From: Nonomuraea turkmeniaca
GTDB taxonomy: Bacteria; Actinomycetota; Actinomycetes; Streptosporangiales; Streptosporangiaceae
NCBI RefSeq assembly: GCF_005889735.1
Contig: NZ_VCKY01000001.1
Location: 62,001-126,000 of the forward strand
Reading direction: 5' to 3'
DNA: 64,000 bases
The position numbers were made by a program, and so were the translations under genes. A model generated the notes under the pieces. It had not been told where the DNA came from and made no database searches. It saw only the letters and a program-made list of their open reading frames with translations. Positions 45,977 through 54,076 of this stretch are shown piece after piece. Within the stretch, counting starts at the first letter, position 1. Every line of letters begins with the position of its first letter.

Positions 45977-47317
45977 ATGATCGCGCTGCCCGTCGTGCTC
46001 GTCGCCGTGTACATGACCACCCTCGACTTCTTCGTCGCCAACCTGGCCGTGCCGTCGATCCGGGCCGGTCTGGGCGCGGGCGACGCGGCCGTGCAGTTCG
46101 TGGTCGCCGGGTACGGGCTCGCCTACGCCGCCGGCCTGATCGTCTCCGGGCGACTCGGCGACCTTTACGGCCACCGTCGTGTGTTCGCGGCCGGGCTGGC
46201 CCTGTTCACGGCCGCGTCGGCGGCCTGCGGGCTCTCCCCCGACGCCGCGTCGCTGGTGCTGGCCAGGGTCGCGCAGGGTGTCGCGGCCGCGCTGCTCGCG
46301 CCGCAGGCGCTCACGTTGATCGGCGTGCTGTTCGAGGGCGCGGCCCTGGCCAGGGCGTTCGGCTGGTACGGCGCCGCCGTCGGCCTGGCGGGCGTGAGCG
46401 GTCAGGCGATCGGCGGGCTGCTGGTGGCGGCCGATCCCCTGGGGCTGGGCTGGCGGGCCTGCTTCCTGGTCAACGTGCCGATCGGGGTGGCGGCCCTGGC
46501 ATTGATCGGCCGGGTGCTCCCCCGCACCCCGCGCTCCGGCGATCGGCGCGATCTCGACCTGACCGGGGCGGCGCTGATCGCGGCCGGGCTCGTGGCCGTG
46601 GTGCTGCCGCTGGTCGAGGGGCGGGAGCAGGCGTGGACGTGGTGGTGCCTGGCGGCGGCGGCGCCGCTCTTGGCCGGCTTCGTCCGGAGGCAACGGCGGC
46701 TGGCGGCGTCCGGACGGGCGCCTCTGCTCGATCTGGCGGTGTTCGCGGAGAAGGGGTTCGCGGGCGGGCTGGTGGCGGTGGCGTTGTTGTTCGGTACGTC
46801 GGCGGGGTTGTCGTTCGTGCTGGCCCTGTACCTGCAGGACGGGCTCGGGCTGAGTGCACTGGCTGCCGGCGCCGTGTGCACCGCCTTGAACGCCGGCTTC
46901 TTCCTCACCTCGCTCCGGGCCGGTCGTGTGCCGGCGCCGTTCGCCGCGCTGATGGTGGTGGCGGGGCTGGCGCTGCTGGGATACGCGGTGATCCGAGCGG
47001 CAGGGCCGTACCAGGTGGCGAGCGCGTTATTCGTGACAGGGGGCGGGATGGGGCTGTTGATGTCGCCGCTGATCTCCTCTGTCCTGTCACGGGTACGGCG
47101 GGAGCGCGCCGGCGCCGCGGCCGGGGTGCTCGGGACCGTGCAGGAGGCAGGGGGAGTGCTCGGCGGCACGGTGACCGGGGCCGCGTTCTTCGGCGCGCTG
47201 GACGGCGGATGGGCGGCGGCGACGTTGGCGGGGCTCGCGGTGCTGGTGGCGGGGGCGCTCGGCGTGCTGGCCCACTGTCTCGTGCCGTCGAAGCCCGTGA
47301 TTCACGTGAATCCGTGA
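45977..47317 (+). CDS. MFS transporter of the DHA2 (EmrB/QacA) type
   Basis: 446 residues with about 14 membrane segments. The start MIALPVVLVAVYMTTLDFFV has the family's TTLDFFVANLAVPSI signature. GRLGDLYGHRRVFAAGL is the loop 2-3 motif, and GWYGAAVGLAGVSGQAIGGL with LVAADPLGLGWRACFLVNVP are DHA2 hallmarks. It probably exports a small toxic molecule. It is divergent from the ABC operon across 180 bp and convergent with the MocR regulator, ending 3 bp from it. Confidence 0.92.
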   Translation: MIALPVVLVAVYMTTLDFFVANLAVPSIRAGLGAGDAAVQFVVAGYGLAYAAGLIVSGRLGDLYGHRRVFAAGLALFTAASAACGLSPDAASLVLARVAQGVAAALLAPQALTLIGVLFEGAALARAFGWYGAAVGLAGVSGQAIGGLLVAADPLGLGWRACFLVNVPIGVAALALIGRVLPRTPRSGDRRDLDLTGAALIAAGLVAVVLPLVEGREQAWTWWCLAAAAPLLAGFVRRQRRLAASGRAPLLDLAVFAEKGFAGGLVAVALLFGTSAGLSFVLALYLQDGLGLSALAAGAVCTALNAGFFLTSLRAGRVPAPFAALMVVAGLALLGYAVIRAAGPYQVASALFVTGGGMGLLMSPLISSVLSRVRRERAGAAAGVLGTVQEAGGVLGGTVTGAAFFGALDGGWAAATLAGLAVLVAGALGVLAHCLVPSKPVIHVNP

Positions 47318-47320
47318 TGC

Positions 47321-48649
47321 TCAGCCGTACCGGCCGCGTGCCGGCGGATGCACGGTGGCGGCGAGTTCGTCGGCCAGCGACGGGATGTCCTCCGGCCGCA
47401 GCGGGGAGACCGTGAGGCGGAGCGCGGGCGGCGTGGCGAGGCGGTTGCGCGCGCCCGGCGCGGCGGCCCAGCCGCGGGCCAGCAGGTGGCTGATCGCGGC
47501 GGCCTCGTCAGGGACCGGCACCCACACGTTGAGCCCGGTACGGCCGTGCGCCGGGACGCCACGGGCGGCCAGCGCCGCGACCAGCCCGTCCCGGCGCTCG
47601 GCGTACGAGGCCGCCACCGCGGCGGTGTCCACCGCTCCCGTCCGCCACAGGTGGGCCACGGCCCGCTGGAGCAGGTGGCTGACCCAGCCGGCGGCCAGCC
47701 GCTGCCGCCCGCGCAGTCGGTCCAGCGTGACCGGATCGCCGGTGATCAGCGCGAGCCGCAGGTCGGGGCCGAAGGCTTTGGCCGTGGAGCGGACGAGTAT
47801 CCAGCGGCTCGTGGCGCCGGCCAGCGGATGCAGGGGCACGTCCACGAAGCCGTCACCGTGGTCGTCCTCGACGAGCAGCACTTCCGGATGTGGAGCCAGC
47901 TCGGCGCGAAGGGCGGCGGCGCGTTCGGCGGTGACGGCGGCGCCGGTCGGGTTCTGCGCGCGGGCGGTGATCACCACGGCTCGCGCCCCGGCTCGCAGCG
48001 CCTTGCCGAGCTCGTCGGGCAGCGGGCCGTCGTCGTCGAGCCGCATCGGCACGGGACGCAGGCCGAGCGCGGCGACCAGGTCGAGCAGTGCTGCCCAGCC
48101 CGGGTCCTCCACCGCGACCGCGTCGCCGGGACGCAGGTAGGCGTTGAGCACGCGCTCGACCGCGTCAAGGGTGCCCGAGCTGATCGCCAGCGGCGCGGCC
48201 GGCACACCGTCGCCGCGCAGGCGGGCTCCGGCGAGGGCGAGGAGTTCTTCGTCGTCACCCATGCCGTACATGGCGGGCCGCTCCTGGTGCGCATGGGCGG
48301 CGGCGGCGAGCGCTTCGTGCAGGGGCGGCAGCAGCACGGGGTCGGGGTTGCCCTTGGACAGGTCGCGGACCCCCGGCGGCGCCTCGATGCGGATGTCCTC
48401 GCGGGCCGTGCTTGCGGGCCTGGGCCGGACCCTGGTGCCGCGCCGCCCGGCGGTCTCCACGATGCCGCGCTCCCGCAGCAGCCGGTACGCGGCCGCCGCC
48501 GTGTTGGGGCTGACCCGGGCCAGCGCGGCCATCTCGCGGACCGGGGGGAGCAGCGCCCCCGGCGCCAGGCGTCCTTCCGACACGGCGGCCTCGACGCCGG
48601 CCGCAATCTCGCTGGCCGTTCCGCCGATGGTCCTATATGTTTCTAGCAC
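47321..48649 (-). CDS. MocR-family (GntR-aminotransferase) transcriptional regulator
   Basis: 442 residues from a GTG. An N-terminal winged helix (EGRLAPGALLPPVREMAALA, VSPNTAAAAYRLLRERGIVE) is fused to a fold-type I aminotransferase domain. PLP-binding features include NPTGAAVTAERAAALRAELA, EVLLVEDDHGDGF and the Lys-containing ILVRSTAKAFGPDLRLALI. Such regulators use PLP plus an effector to sense cofactor or amino-acid levels. The gene is divergent from the PaiB-like gene across 37 bp with a palindrome, so it probably controls that gene and itself. Confidence 0.92.
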   Translation of the reverse strand: MLETYRTIGGTASEIAAGVEAAVSEGRLAPGALLPPVREMAALARVSPNTAAAAYRLLRERGIVETAGRRGTRVRPRPASTAREDIRIEAPPGVRDLSKGNPDPVLLPPLHEALAAAAHAHQERPAMYGMGDDEELLALAGARLRGDGVPAAPLAISSGTLDAVERVLNAYLRPGDAVAVEDPGWAALLDLVAALGLRPVPMRLDDDGPLPDELGKALRAGARAVVITARAQNPTGAAVTAERAAALRAELAPHPEVLLVEDDHGDGFVDVPLHPLAGATSRWILVRSTAKAFGPDLRLALITGDPVTLDRLRGRQRLAAGWVSHLLQRAVAHLWRTGAVDTAAVAASYAERRDGLVAALAARGVPAHGRTGLNVWVPVPDEAAAISHLLARGWAAAPGARNRLATPPALRLTVSPLRPEDIPSLADELAATVHPPARGRYG

Positions 48650-48658
48650 AAAAACGAT

Positions 48659-48674
48659 TATGTACTAATACATA
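48659..48674. promoter_or_regulatory. palindromic operator between MocR regulator and PaiB-like gene
   Basis: TATGTACTAATACATA is a near-perfect inverted repeat (TATGTA-n4-TACATA) in the 37-bp space between the two divergent starts, the AT-richest sequence nearby. It is the likely MocR binding site. Confidence 0.6.
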
Positions 48675-48686
48675 AGGAAGGTTCCA

Positions 48687-49373
48687 GTGCTCATTCATCC
48701 ATGGGACGCCGCCCGCGACGCGAACGAGTGGCGGACCTGGCTGCGTACCCGCGACTTCGGGCAGGTGGCGGCGAACGGCGTGAACGGCGGGCCGCCGGTG
48801 GTGGTGCCGACGCATTTCCTGTTCGACGGCGGCAGCGAGGTCGTGCTCCACCTGGCCAGGCCGAACCCGATCTGGGCCGCGCTGGAGGCGAACCCGACGG
48901 TGGTGGTGAGCGTGCACGACGACTACGCCTACGTCCCCTCCATGTGGCGCTCGGACTCCCCCGAGAACGGCGTGCCGACCAGCTATTACGCCTCGGTTCA
49001 GCTCACGTGCGCGGCCCGGATCGTGGACGACAAGGCGGGCAAGGCGGAGATCCTGCGCCGCCAGCTCGCCCATCACCAGCCTGATGGCGGGCACGGGGTG
49101 GTGTCCGTCGACGAGGGGCCGTACCGGAAGATGTTGTCGGCGATCCGCGGGCTGCGGCTGGAGGTCGTGGGAGTGCGGGCCAAGTTCAAGTACGACGATC
49201 ACCGGCCGGTCGAGTTCCGGGAGCGGATCTCGAAAGAGCTGGCCGAGCGGGATCTGCCGGGGGATGCGGGAGCGCGGGAGCAGCAGCTCAGGCGGATCCG
49301 TACACCGTGCTCGGGAGCCGGCCTTGGCCCTGCTGCTCCTGCGCGAGAACCCACAGTCCACACCTGTGGATAA
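48687..49373 (+). CDS. FMN-binding PaiB-like split-barrel protein
   Basis: 228 residues from GTG. It reads MLIHPWDAARDANEWRTWLR, then PTHFLFDGGSEVVLHLARPN, VVVSVHDDYAYVPSMWRSD and PTSYYASVQLTCAARIV, followed by DEGPYRKMLSAIRGLRLEVV and GVRAKFKY. These match the FMN-binding negative transcriptional regulators (PaiB, PF04299). Biochemically they bind FMN; the repressor label is historical. The last 25 residues run into the DnaA-box-like sequence. It is probably controlled by the divergent MocR protein. Confidence 0.85.
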   Translation: MLIHPWDAARDANEWRTWLRTRDFGQVAANGVNGGPPVVVPTHFLFDGGSEVVLHLARPNPIWAALEANPTVVVSVHDDYAYVPSMWRSDSPENGVPTSYYASVQLTCAARIVDDKAGKAEILRRQLAHHQPDGGHGVVSVDEGPYRKMLSAIRGLRLEVVGVRAKFKYDDHRPVEFRERISKELAERDLPGDAGAREQQLRRIRTPCSGAGLGPAAPAREPTVHTCG

Positions 49374-49393
49374 CCCGCAATCGCTGTGGATAA
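49365..49393. other. pair of DnaA-box-like sites
   Basis: TGTGGATAA (reverse complement of the DnaA box TTATCCACA) occurs at 49365-49373 and 49385-49393, exactly 20 bp apart, and a weaker TGTGGATGA at 49567-49575. The first overlaps the stop codon of the PaiB-like gene. No origin-type gene context is present, so a role in replication control is doubtful. Confidence 0.5.
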
Positions 49394-49759
49394 AGCCCGG
49401 ACCAGCTGCCTCGCACACAGCGTCACCGGGACACCGGTCACCATCCACCACGAAGCGCACAACCCCACCCCCACCGGGCCTCTCAGCATGCCAGGGGCAC
49501 CGCTGAAGAGCCCTCTCCGGGAGGCTGACCCGTCGCCCAACTGAACGAGGGCTGCTATGCACAACCTGTGGATGACCGGGGCGGGCCGCTCAACTTTTCC
49601 AGCTTCAGACCCGCCAGGTTCCCCGCCCCGCCAGAAGCACGGCGACCAGAACGACAAGGCCAGTCAATGCCAAGGGCGCTCGCACCAGATGCCTCCACCC
49701 AATGATCGAATACCAAGGAGCAGGACACTACAGTTCCAGCCTTCTCAAGAGGTAGCCAG
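49374..49759. other. intergenic region
   Basis: Besides the DnaA-box-like sites I see nothing coding. The promoter for the following acetyltransferase should lie near its 3' end. Confidence 0.4.
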
Positions 49760-50242
49760 ATGCCCCGAACTGCCACCATCGAGACCCCAGTCCTCACCCT
49801 CCTCCCGCTGCGTGCCGAGCACGCCGACGAGATGGCCGTCGTCCTGTCCGACCCCCGCCTGCACACGTTCACCGGCGGCGCCCCACTCACCGCGCAAGAA
49901 CTCCGCGCTCGCTACGAGCGACTGCTCGCCGGACCGCCCAGTTGGTGCAACTGGGTGATCTGGTCGCGCGAGGAAAACCGTCTGGTCGGCTATGTACAGG
50001 CCACCATCGACGACGAGACGGCCGAAATCGCCTGGGTGATCGGAACGCCATGGCAGGGCCGCGGCCTGGCCACCGCATCGGCCAAAGCCCTGGTCGCCTG
50101 GCTCATCAAGCAAGGGATCGGCACGATCATCGCGCACATCCACCCCGACCACGGGGCCTCCGCCGCCGTCGCCGCCTCAGCGGGCCTGCACCCGACCGAT
50201 CAATCGCACGACGGCGAGATCCGCTGGGAACGAACGGCCTGA
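49760..50242 (+). CDS. GNAT-family N-acetyltransferase
   Basis: 160 residues. TPVLTLLPLRAEHADEMAVV is followed by DETAEIAWVIGTPWQGRGLA, where the acetyl-CoA loop Q-G-R-G-L-A is clear, and IAHIHPDHGASAAVAASAGL. It lacks any extra domain. The substrate is unknown. It is convergent with the next GNAT gene, ending 10 bp from it. Confidence 0.87.
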   Translation: MPRTATIETPVLTLLPLRAEHADEMAVVLSDPRLHTFTGGAPLTAQELRARYERLLAGPPSWCNWVIWSREENRLVGYVQATIDDETAEIAWVIGTPWQGRGLATASAKALVAWLIKQGIGTIIAHIHPDHGASAAVAASAGLHPTDQSHDGEIRWERTA

Positions 50243-50251
50243 AGAATCACA

Positions 50252-50881
50252 TCACAGAGAAGTCTGGACAAGGAGTGCTTCCGCCCCGATCGGCACGTAG
50301 CCGGCCGCAAGGAAGGCCCTGACGCTCGCCGCGTTGCCTGGGGCGATCTGAGCCCACAGGGGATGCCCGGTGAGGTGCCTCGCCGCGCGGGCCAGGGCCC
50401 GGCCCAGGCCGCGTCCCCGATCGGCCGGGTCGACCTCGATCGCGACCTCCCACCGACCGGCAACGCCACGCCCGATGATCAGCACTCCTCCCGCGCAGGT
50501 CCAGACACATACGTCGTCGCGATACCGGCGTGCGCGCTCGACCCGGGGATGCGCCTCGTCCATGACCTCGGCCAGGTCGATCGGCGGACGGCCGGCGCAG
50601 GGGCTGCCCAAGGCCAGCATGTCGATGTTGTTGACCCTGCGCTCCATGCGTACTTCCAACTGCCCGAGGAACGGCGGGTTGAGAGGCGCCGAAAGATCCC
50701 CTTCGGGAAGCCGGGACCTGATCCACCCGTGGTCGAGGTCGGCGAAGACGACATTGTGCGCGGTAAAGGCGATCACTCCCGCGTCACGTCGGGATGGCTG
50801 CGGGACGATCGTCGGCCCTGCTCCCGGCTGGGGCAGGCGCCCCTGACCCGCCGCGGCGAGGATGTCGTGCAAAGTGATCAT
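50252..50881 (-). CDS. GNAT-like N-acetyltransferase with extended N-terminal half
   Basis: 209 residues starting MITLHDILAAAGQGRLPQPG. The acetyltransferase core is in the second half: VCVWTCAGGVLIIGRGVAGR, EVAIEVDPADRGRGLGRALA and LWAQIAPGNAASVRAFLAAG then YVPIGAEALL. The N-terminal half (VIAFTAHNVVFADLDHGWIR, LGQLEVRMERRVNNIDMLAL) resembles a degenerate first GNAT repeat. Substrate unknown. Confidence 0.78.
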   Translation of the reverse strand: MITLHDILAAAGQGRLPQPGAGPTIVPQPSRRDAGVIAFTAHNVVFADLDHGWIRSRLPEGDLSAPLNPPFLGQLEVRMERRVNNIDMLALGSPCAGRPPIDLAEVMDEAHPRVERARRYRDDVCVWTCAGGVLIIGRGVAGRWEVAIEVDPADRGRGLGRALARAARHLTGHPLWAQIAPGNAASVRAFLAAGYVPIGAEALLVQTSL

Positions 50882-51093
50882 CCACCGACCGTATGACCAG
50901 TCAGCTCCATCAACCAGCTACAGTCCCCCGCACCGTGACCTTGGCTGTTCGGACTGCTTCTCTCTCGTCAAGGCCTGGGGCGTACATACGCATGGAGCGC
51001 GCGCGGCGGCAGCCGACCGGACAGCGCGGCGATCCCCCGGCCAGGCCCGCTGCGAGAGCGGGCCATGCCACCGGGCCGGAGAAATCGACCGAC

Positions 51094-51483
51094 TCAGTAG
51101 ATGCGGTACTTCTTGCCGCAGTTGTCGAACTTGCCGGCCCAGCAGGTGAAGGTGTAGATCTTCTTGATCCCGTGGCCCTTCCAGCCGCTGGTGACCTTGC
51201 CGTCCCAGGAGTGGTTGAAGCGGTGCCAGGAGCCGTTCTTGTAGTACTCGAACCACACCCAGCCCTTCTTCCCGCCGACCTTGTCGACGCCGTACCACTT
51301 CACGTGGACGCCGCCGCCGTGCTCGGCGGTCTTGCCGAAGGTGTAGGCCTTGTGGTCGCTGGAGAAGAACTTGCCCCAGCTGATGGTGCCGGTGCTGGTG
51401 GCGGCCTGGGCGGCCGGGGTCAGCGCGAGCGCGGTGACGGCCATGGAGCCGGCGAGGGTGACGGCGGCGAGGGTCTTACGCAT
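51094..51483 (-). CDS. small secreted protein
   Basis: 129 residues. Signal peptide MRKTLAAVTLAGSMAVTALA cleaved near AAQAA. The mature chain is rich in Lys, Trp, Gly and Tyr (GGGVHVKWYGVDKVGGKKGW, VWFEYYKNGSWHRFNHSWDG) with two cysteines (FTCWAGKFDNCG). It is a small extracellular beta domain of unknown function. It resembles proteins 9110-9592 and 40150-40548 in layout only. Single gene. Confidence 0.78.
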   Translation of the reverse strand: MRKTLAAVTLAGSMAVTALALTPAAQAATSTGTISWGKFFSSDHKAYTFGKTAEHGGGVHVKWYGVDKVGGKKGWVWFEYYKNGSWHRFNHSWDGKVTSGWKGHGIKKIYTFTCWAGKFDNCGKKYRIY

Positions 51484-51775
51484 GGTGGGTTACTCCCCGT
51501 TCGGTGTGTGCCGGTCGGTCCGGCAGCAGGGACATTACGGAGATCCCGGGCGACTCTCTGTGCAGGAGTCCACACATCGGAGGTGATCAGTGCCACACAT
51601 CCGGCACGGGCCGCCAGACGATGGGTGCGGAGGCACACGTTGATCGCCACCTGGGCCGGGCGCGGTCAGCGGGGGCCGGTTCCCGGCCCGGTGAGTGCGG
51701 CCGTGCCCTCGGCGGTCGCGAGAACACCGAGCCGGCTCTCCTCGAGCAGCATGCCCGGGTCAACGGGCGGGCCGG

Positions 51776-52678
51776 TCATATCCGCACCTCTACCGGCTTA
51801 CGGAACTGCTCGATCATCGCCGCATAGCCGTTGCCACCGTGCCCGTCGGCCACGGCCCGATCCGCCAGCGCCTTGATGAACTTCGGCAGCTCCGCGTTGA
51901 CACCGAGGAACTCACTCTCGTGGATGAGGTGCTCCATCGACGCCAGGTGCGTGTCGATGGTGGCATCGAGCGCCGGGTACGCGCCGTCGTCGACCTGCTG
52001 CGCGTAGCCGGACACCCAGTCGGCCACGGTCCCGATCCCCGCTTTCGCGATCGGCGCGAACGCCGCGGCGTCCACACCCGCCGCGCCGAGCAGGGCGGCA
52101 CCCTGCAGGAAGCCGTTCAGAATGTTCCACATCAGGCTCAGCACCGCCACGTCGTACAGCGACGACAGGCCGTGATCACCGCCAAGGTACGTCGTGCCCG
52201 CGCCAAGGCTCCTCAGCACCGGCTCGTGCAGGTCGAAGGCCTCCTGCGGCCCGCTGTAGAGAATGACGGCGTCCGCCGTGCCGATGGCCTGCGGGATGGC
52301 CATGATCGCGCCGTCGAGGTAGGAGCCGCCCCGCCGCGCCGCCCACGCGGCGGTCTCACCGGCCACCTCCGACGTGCCCGAGGTCAGGTTCACGAGGACT
52401 CGGCCGTGGAGGACCTCGTCCAGCGGATCGAGGAGCTCGTGCACAGCGTCGTAGCCCGAGACGCAGACGACCACGAGCGGGCTGGCCGCGACGGCCTCGC
52501 CGACCGAGTCGGCGAGCTTCGCACCCTGGGCGACAAGGTGCTCAGCCTTCGCCGCCGTGCGGTTCCACACGGTGGTGGGGTGCCCGTCACGCAGGAACGC
52601 CCCGGCCAGCGCCTGTCCCATCAGACCCAGGCCGATGACCGTCACAGGGGTGTGGCCGGCGTCGCGATTCTGCATCAT
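51776..52678 (-). CDS. NADPH-dependent dehydrogenase of the imine-reductase / beta-hydroxyacid dehydrogenase type
   Basis: 300 residues from ATG 52678, where GGGGGAG lies 5 nt upstream. The Rossmann fold shows VTVIGLGLMGQALAGAFLRD with the GxGxMG dinucleotide motif, and NRTAAKAEHL is consistent with NADPH preference. The segment GGSYLDGAIMAIPQAIGTAD, then a helical C-terminal domain with LYDVAVLSLMWNILNGFLQG, matches imine-reductase-like proteins. The canonical beta-hydroxyacid catalytic Lys is replaced by other residues, again as in imine reductases. It is divergent from the phosphonate genes; whether it belongs to that cluster is open. Confidence 0.85.
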   Translation of the reverse strand: MMQNRDAGHTPVTVIGLGLMGQALAGAFLRDGHPTTVWNRTAAKAEHLVAQGAKLADSVGEAVAASPLVVVCVSGYDAVHELLDPLDEVLHGRVLVNLTSGTSEVAGETAAWAARRGGSYLDGAIMAIPQAIGTADAVILYSGPQEAFDLHEPVLRSLGAGTTYLGGDHGLSSLYDVAVLSLMWNILNGFLQGAALLGAAGVDAAAFAPIAKAGIGTVADWVSGYAQQVDDGAYPALDATIDTHLASMEHLIHESEFLGVNAELPKFIKALADRAVADGHGGNGYAAMIEQFRKPVEVRI

Positions 52679-53003
52679 GTGCTCCCCCTTAGATGGGTTG
52701 GAGGTCATGGAAGAATCCTCAACGTTCACACCGATATGAAGGTCAAGGGGGCCGCGAGCGATCGCGTACCTGCTGCCCTGCGCCACCGAACGGCGCGTGT
52801 CCTGGCACTACCGGGGATGCGACTCCCCCACGCTGAAGCCGGCGCCGGCATGATCACGCGGTCACGACAGCCGCACCGCCGGCCCGATGTGCCGCCGTTC
52901 CGCAGGCACGTCCGCGCTTGATGTGCTCGACGGCGCGGGTGATCCTAAGGAGGAACCCAAGGCGTGGGCATCTCCGCCTGCATCGTCGAGAATGAGGTGC
53001 CGA
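52679..53003. other. divergent promoter region of phosphonate genes
   Basis: No gene supported. The space separates the imine-reductase-like gene from the first phosphonate gene and should hold both promoters. I cannot place an operator. Confidence 0.5.
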
Positions 53004-53489
53004 ATGGTGGCAGCGAGACTGGTCCACGCACTCGCCGATCGCGGATATACCGAATTCACCGGCGTACCATGCTCGATGCTGAAAGGAATATTCGAGGTCC
53101 TGGAGAACTCCGCGCTCGACGGGCGGGTTCGCTACTTCCCAGCACCGCGGGAGGACACAGCGCTCGGAGTGGCGTCGGGATTGACGGTGGCGGGGCGCGG
53201 GTCCGTGGTGCTCATGCAGAATTCCGGGCTGGGTTACGGGTTGAATGTCTTGACGTCGTTCAATCTCATCTACGGAGTGCACCTGCCACTGGTCGTGAGC
53301 TGGCGCGGATTCGACGAGAACGACGCGGTCGAGCACGAGGTGATCGGCAGGGAACTCGTCACCTTACTGAATGTCCTCGGGCTGCCATGGACCATTCTTG
53401 ATTGTTCGGAAGTTCAGCTGTCAGTCGACAGATGGCTGGGACACCTGGACGAACACACCTCTGTGCTCATCGTGCGGGACGAGGTCTAG
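53004..53489 (+). CDS. ppd: phosphonopyruvate decarboxylase, alpha (pyrimidine-domain) subunit
   Basis: 161 residues from ATG 53004, with GAGGTG ending 4 nt upstream. Matches the N-terminal, pyrimidine-binding half of phosphonopyruvate decarboxylase: EFTGVPCSMLKGIFEVLENS (the conserved GVPCSxLK motif), PREDTALGVASGL with the Glu that activates thiamine diphosphate, and VVLMQNSGLGYGLNVLTSFN. The other half of the enzyme is encoded by the next gene, 2 bp downstream. Together they convert phosphonopyruvate to phosphonoacetaldehyde and CO2, making the PEP mutase reaction irreversible in practice. Confidence 0.92.
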   Translation: MVAARLVHALADRGYTEFTGVPCSMLKGIFEVLENSALDGRVRYFPAPREDTALGVASGLTVAGRGSVVLMQNSGLGYGLNVLTSFNLIYGVHLPLVVSWRGFDENDAVEHEVIGRELVTLLNVLGLPWTILDCSEVQLSVDRWLGHLDEHTSVLIVRDEV

Positions 53490-53491
53490 CC

Positions 53492-54076
53492 GTGCTCGAG
53501 ATCCGCAAAGCGATCGAACTCGTCCTCGACCGGTTTCCGGCGGCACTGTACGTCTCCACCTGCGGGTTCATCACACGCGACCTGTTCGGTCTCTCGGATC
53601 GACCGGCGAACTTCTACATGGTGGGCTCGATGGGGATGGCCGCTCCGCTGGCACTGGGCGTGGCTCTGGCCAGACCTGAACGTAAGGTCGTGATCCTGGA
53701 CGGAGACGGCTCGCTGGCCATGAATCTCGGCTGTCTGCCCATGATAGGTGAGCTCGCTCCGGACATTGTGCATGTCGTTCTGGACAATTCGCTGCACGAA
53801 AGCACGGGGGGCCAGCAGACGGTTCGACCGCACGACATCTCGGCGACAGCCGTCGGATGCGGATACGCACGTGCGCATGTTGTCGATTCCGAAGAAAGCT
53901 TCCACAACCTGGAATTACACGGCACTCCGGCCCTTGTCCATTTCCGGTGCCTGCCGCGAAGCCACAAGCCAGGGCCCCGGGTCACCCACTCTCCACAGGA
54001 GATCGTGGCCAGATTCAGGTCGGAGATCGGAGTGTTTTTTGACCGTGAGCCTACGCACCGCGCTACGCAGCGGTAA
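53492..54076 (+). CDS. ppd: phosphonopyruvate decarboxylase, beta (TPP-domain) subunit
   Basis: 194 residues from GTG 53492. It carries the diphosphate-binding half of the enzyme: MVGSMGMAAPLALGVALARP, then KVVILDGDGSLAMNLGCLPM with the GDG of the Mg/TPP motif, and HVVLDNSLHESTGGQQT, the end of the motif with conserved STGGQ. Ppd is usually a single chain of about 380 residues, so here it is split exactly at the domain boundary, as in sulfopyruvate decarboxylase. It overlaps the following PEP mutase gene by 38 bp. Confidence 0.92.
   Translation: MLEIRKAIELVLDRFPAALYVSTCGFITRDLFGLSDRPANFYMVGSMGMAAPLALGVALARPERKVVILDGDGSLAMNLGCLPMIGELAPDIVHVVLDNSLHESTGGQQTVRPHDISATAVGCGYARAHVVDSEESFHNLELHGTPALVHFRCLPRSHKPGPRVTHSPQEIVARFRSEIGVFFDREPTHRATQR

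Noticed and set aside
45074-46693. Minus-strand 539-codon frame over the ABC ATPase gene
   Set aside because: The real protein starts at 45796; the upstream part is Pro/Arg/Gln-rich read-through lying antisense to the MFS gene.
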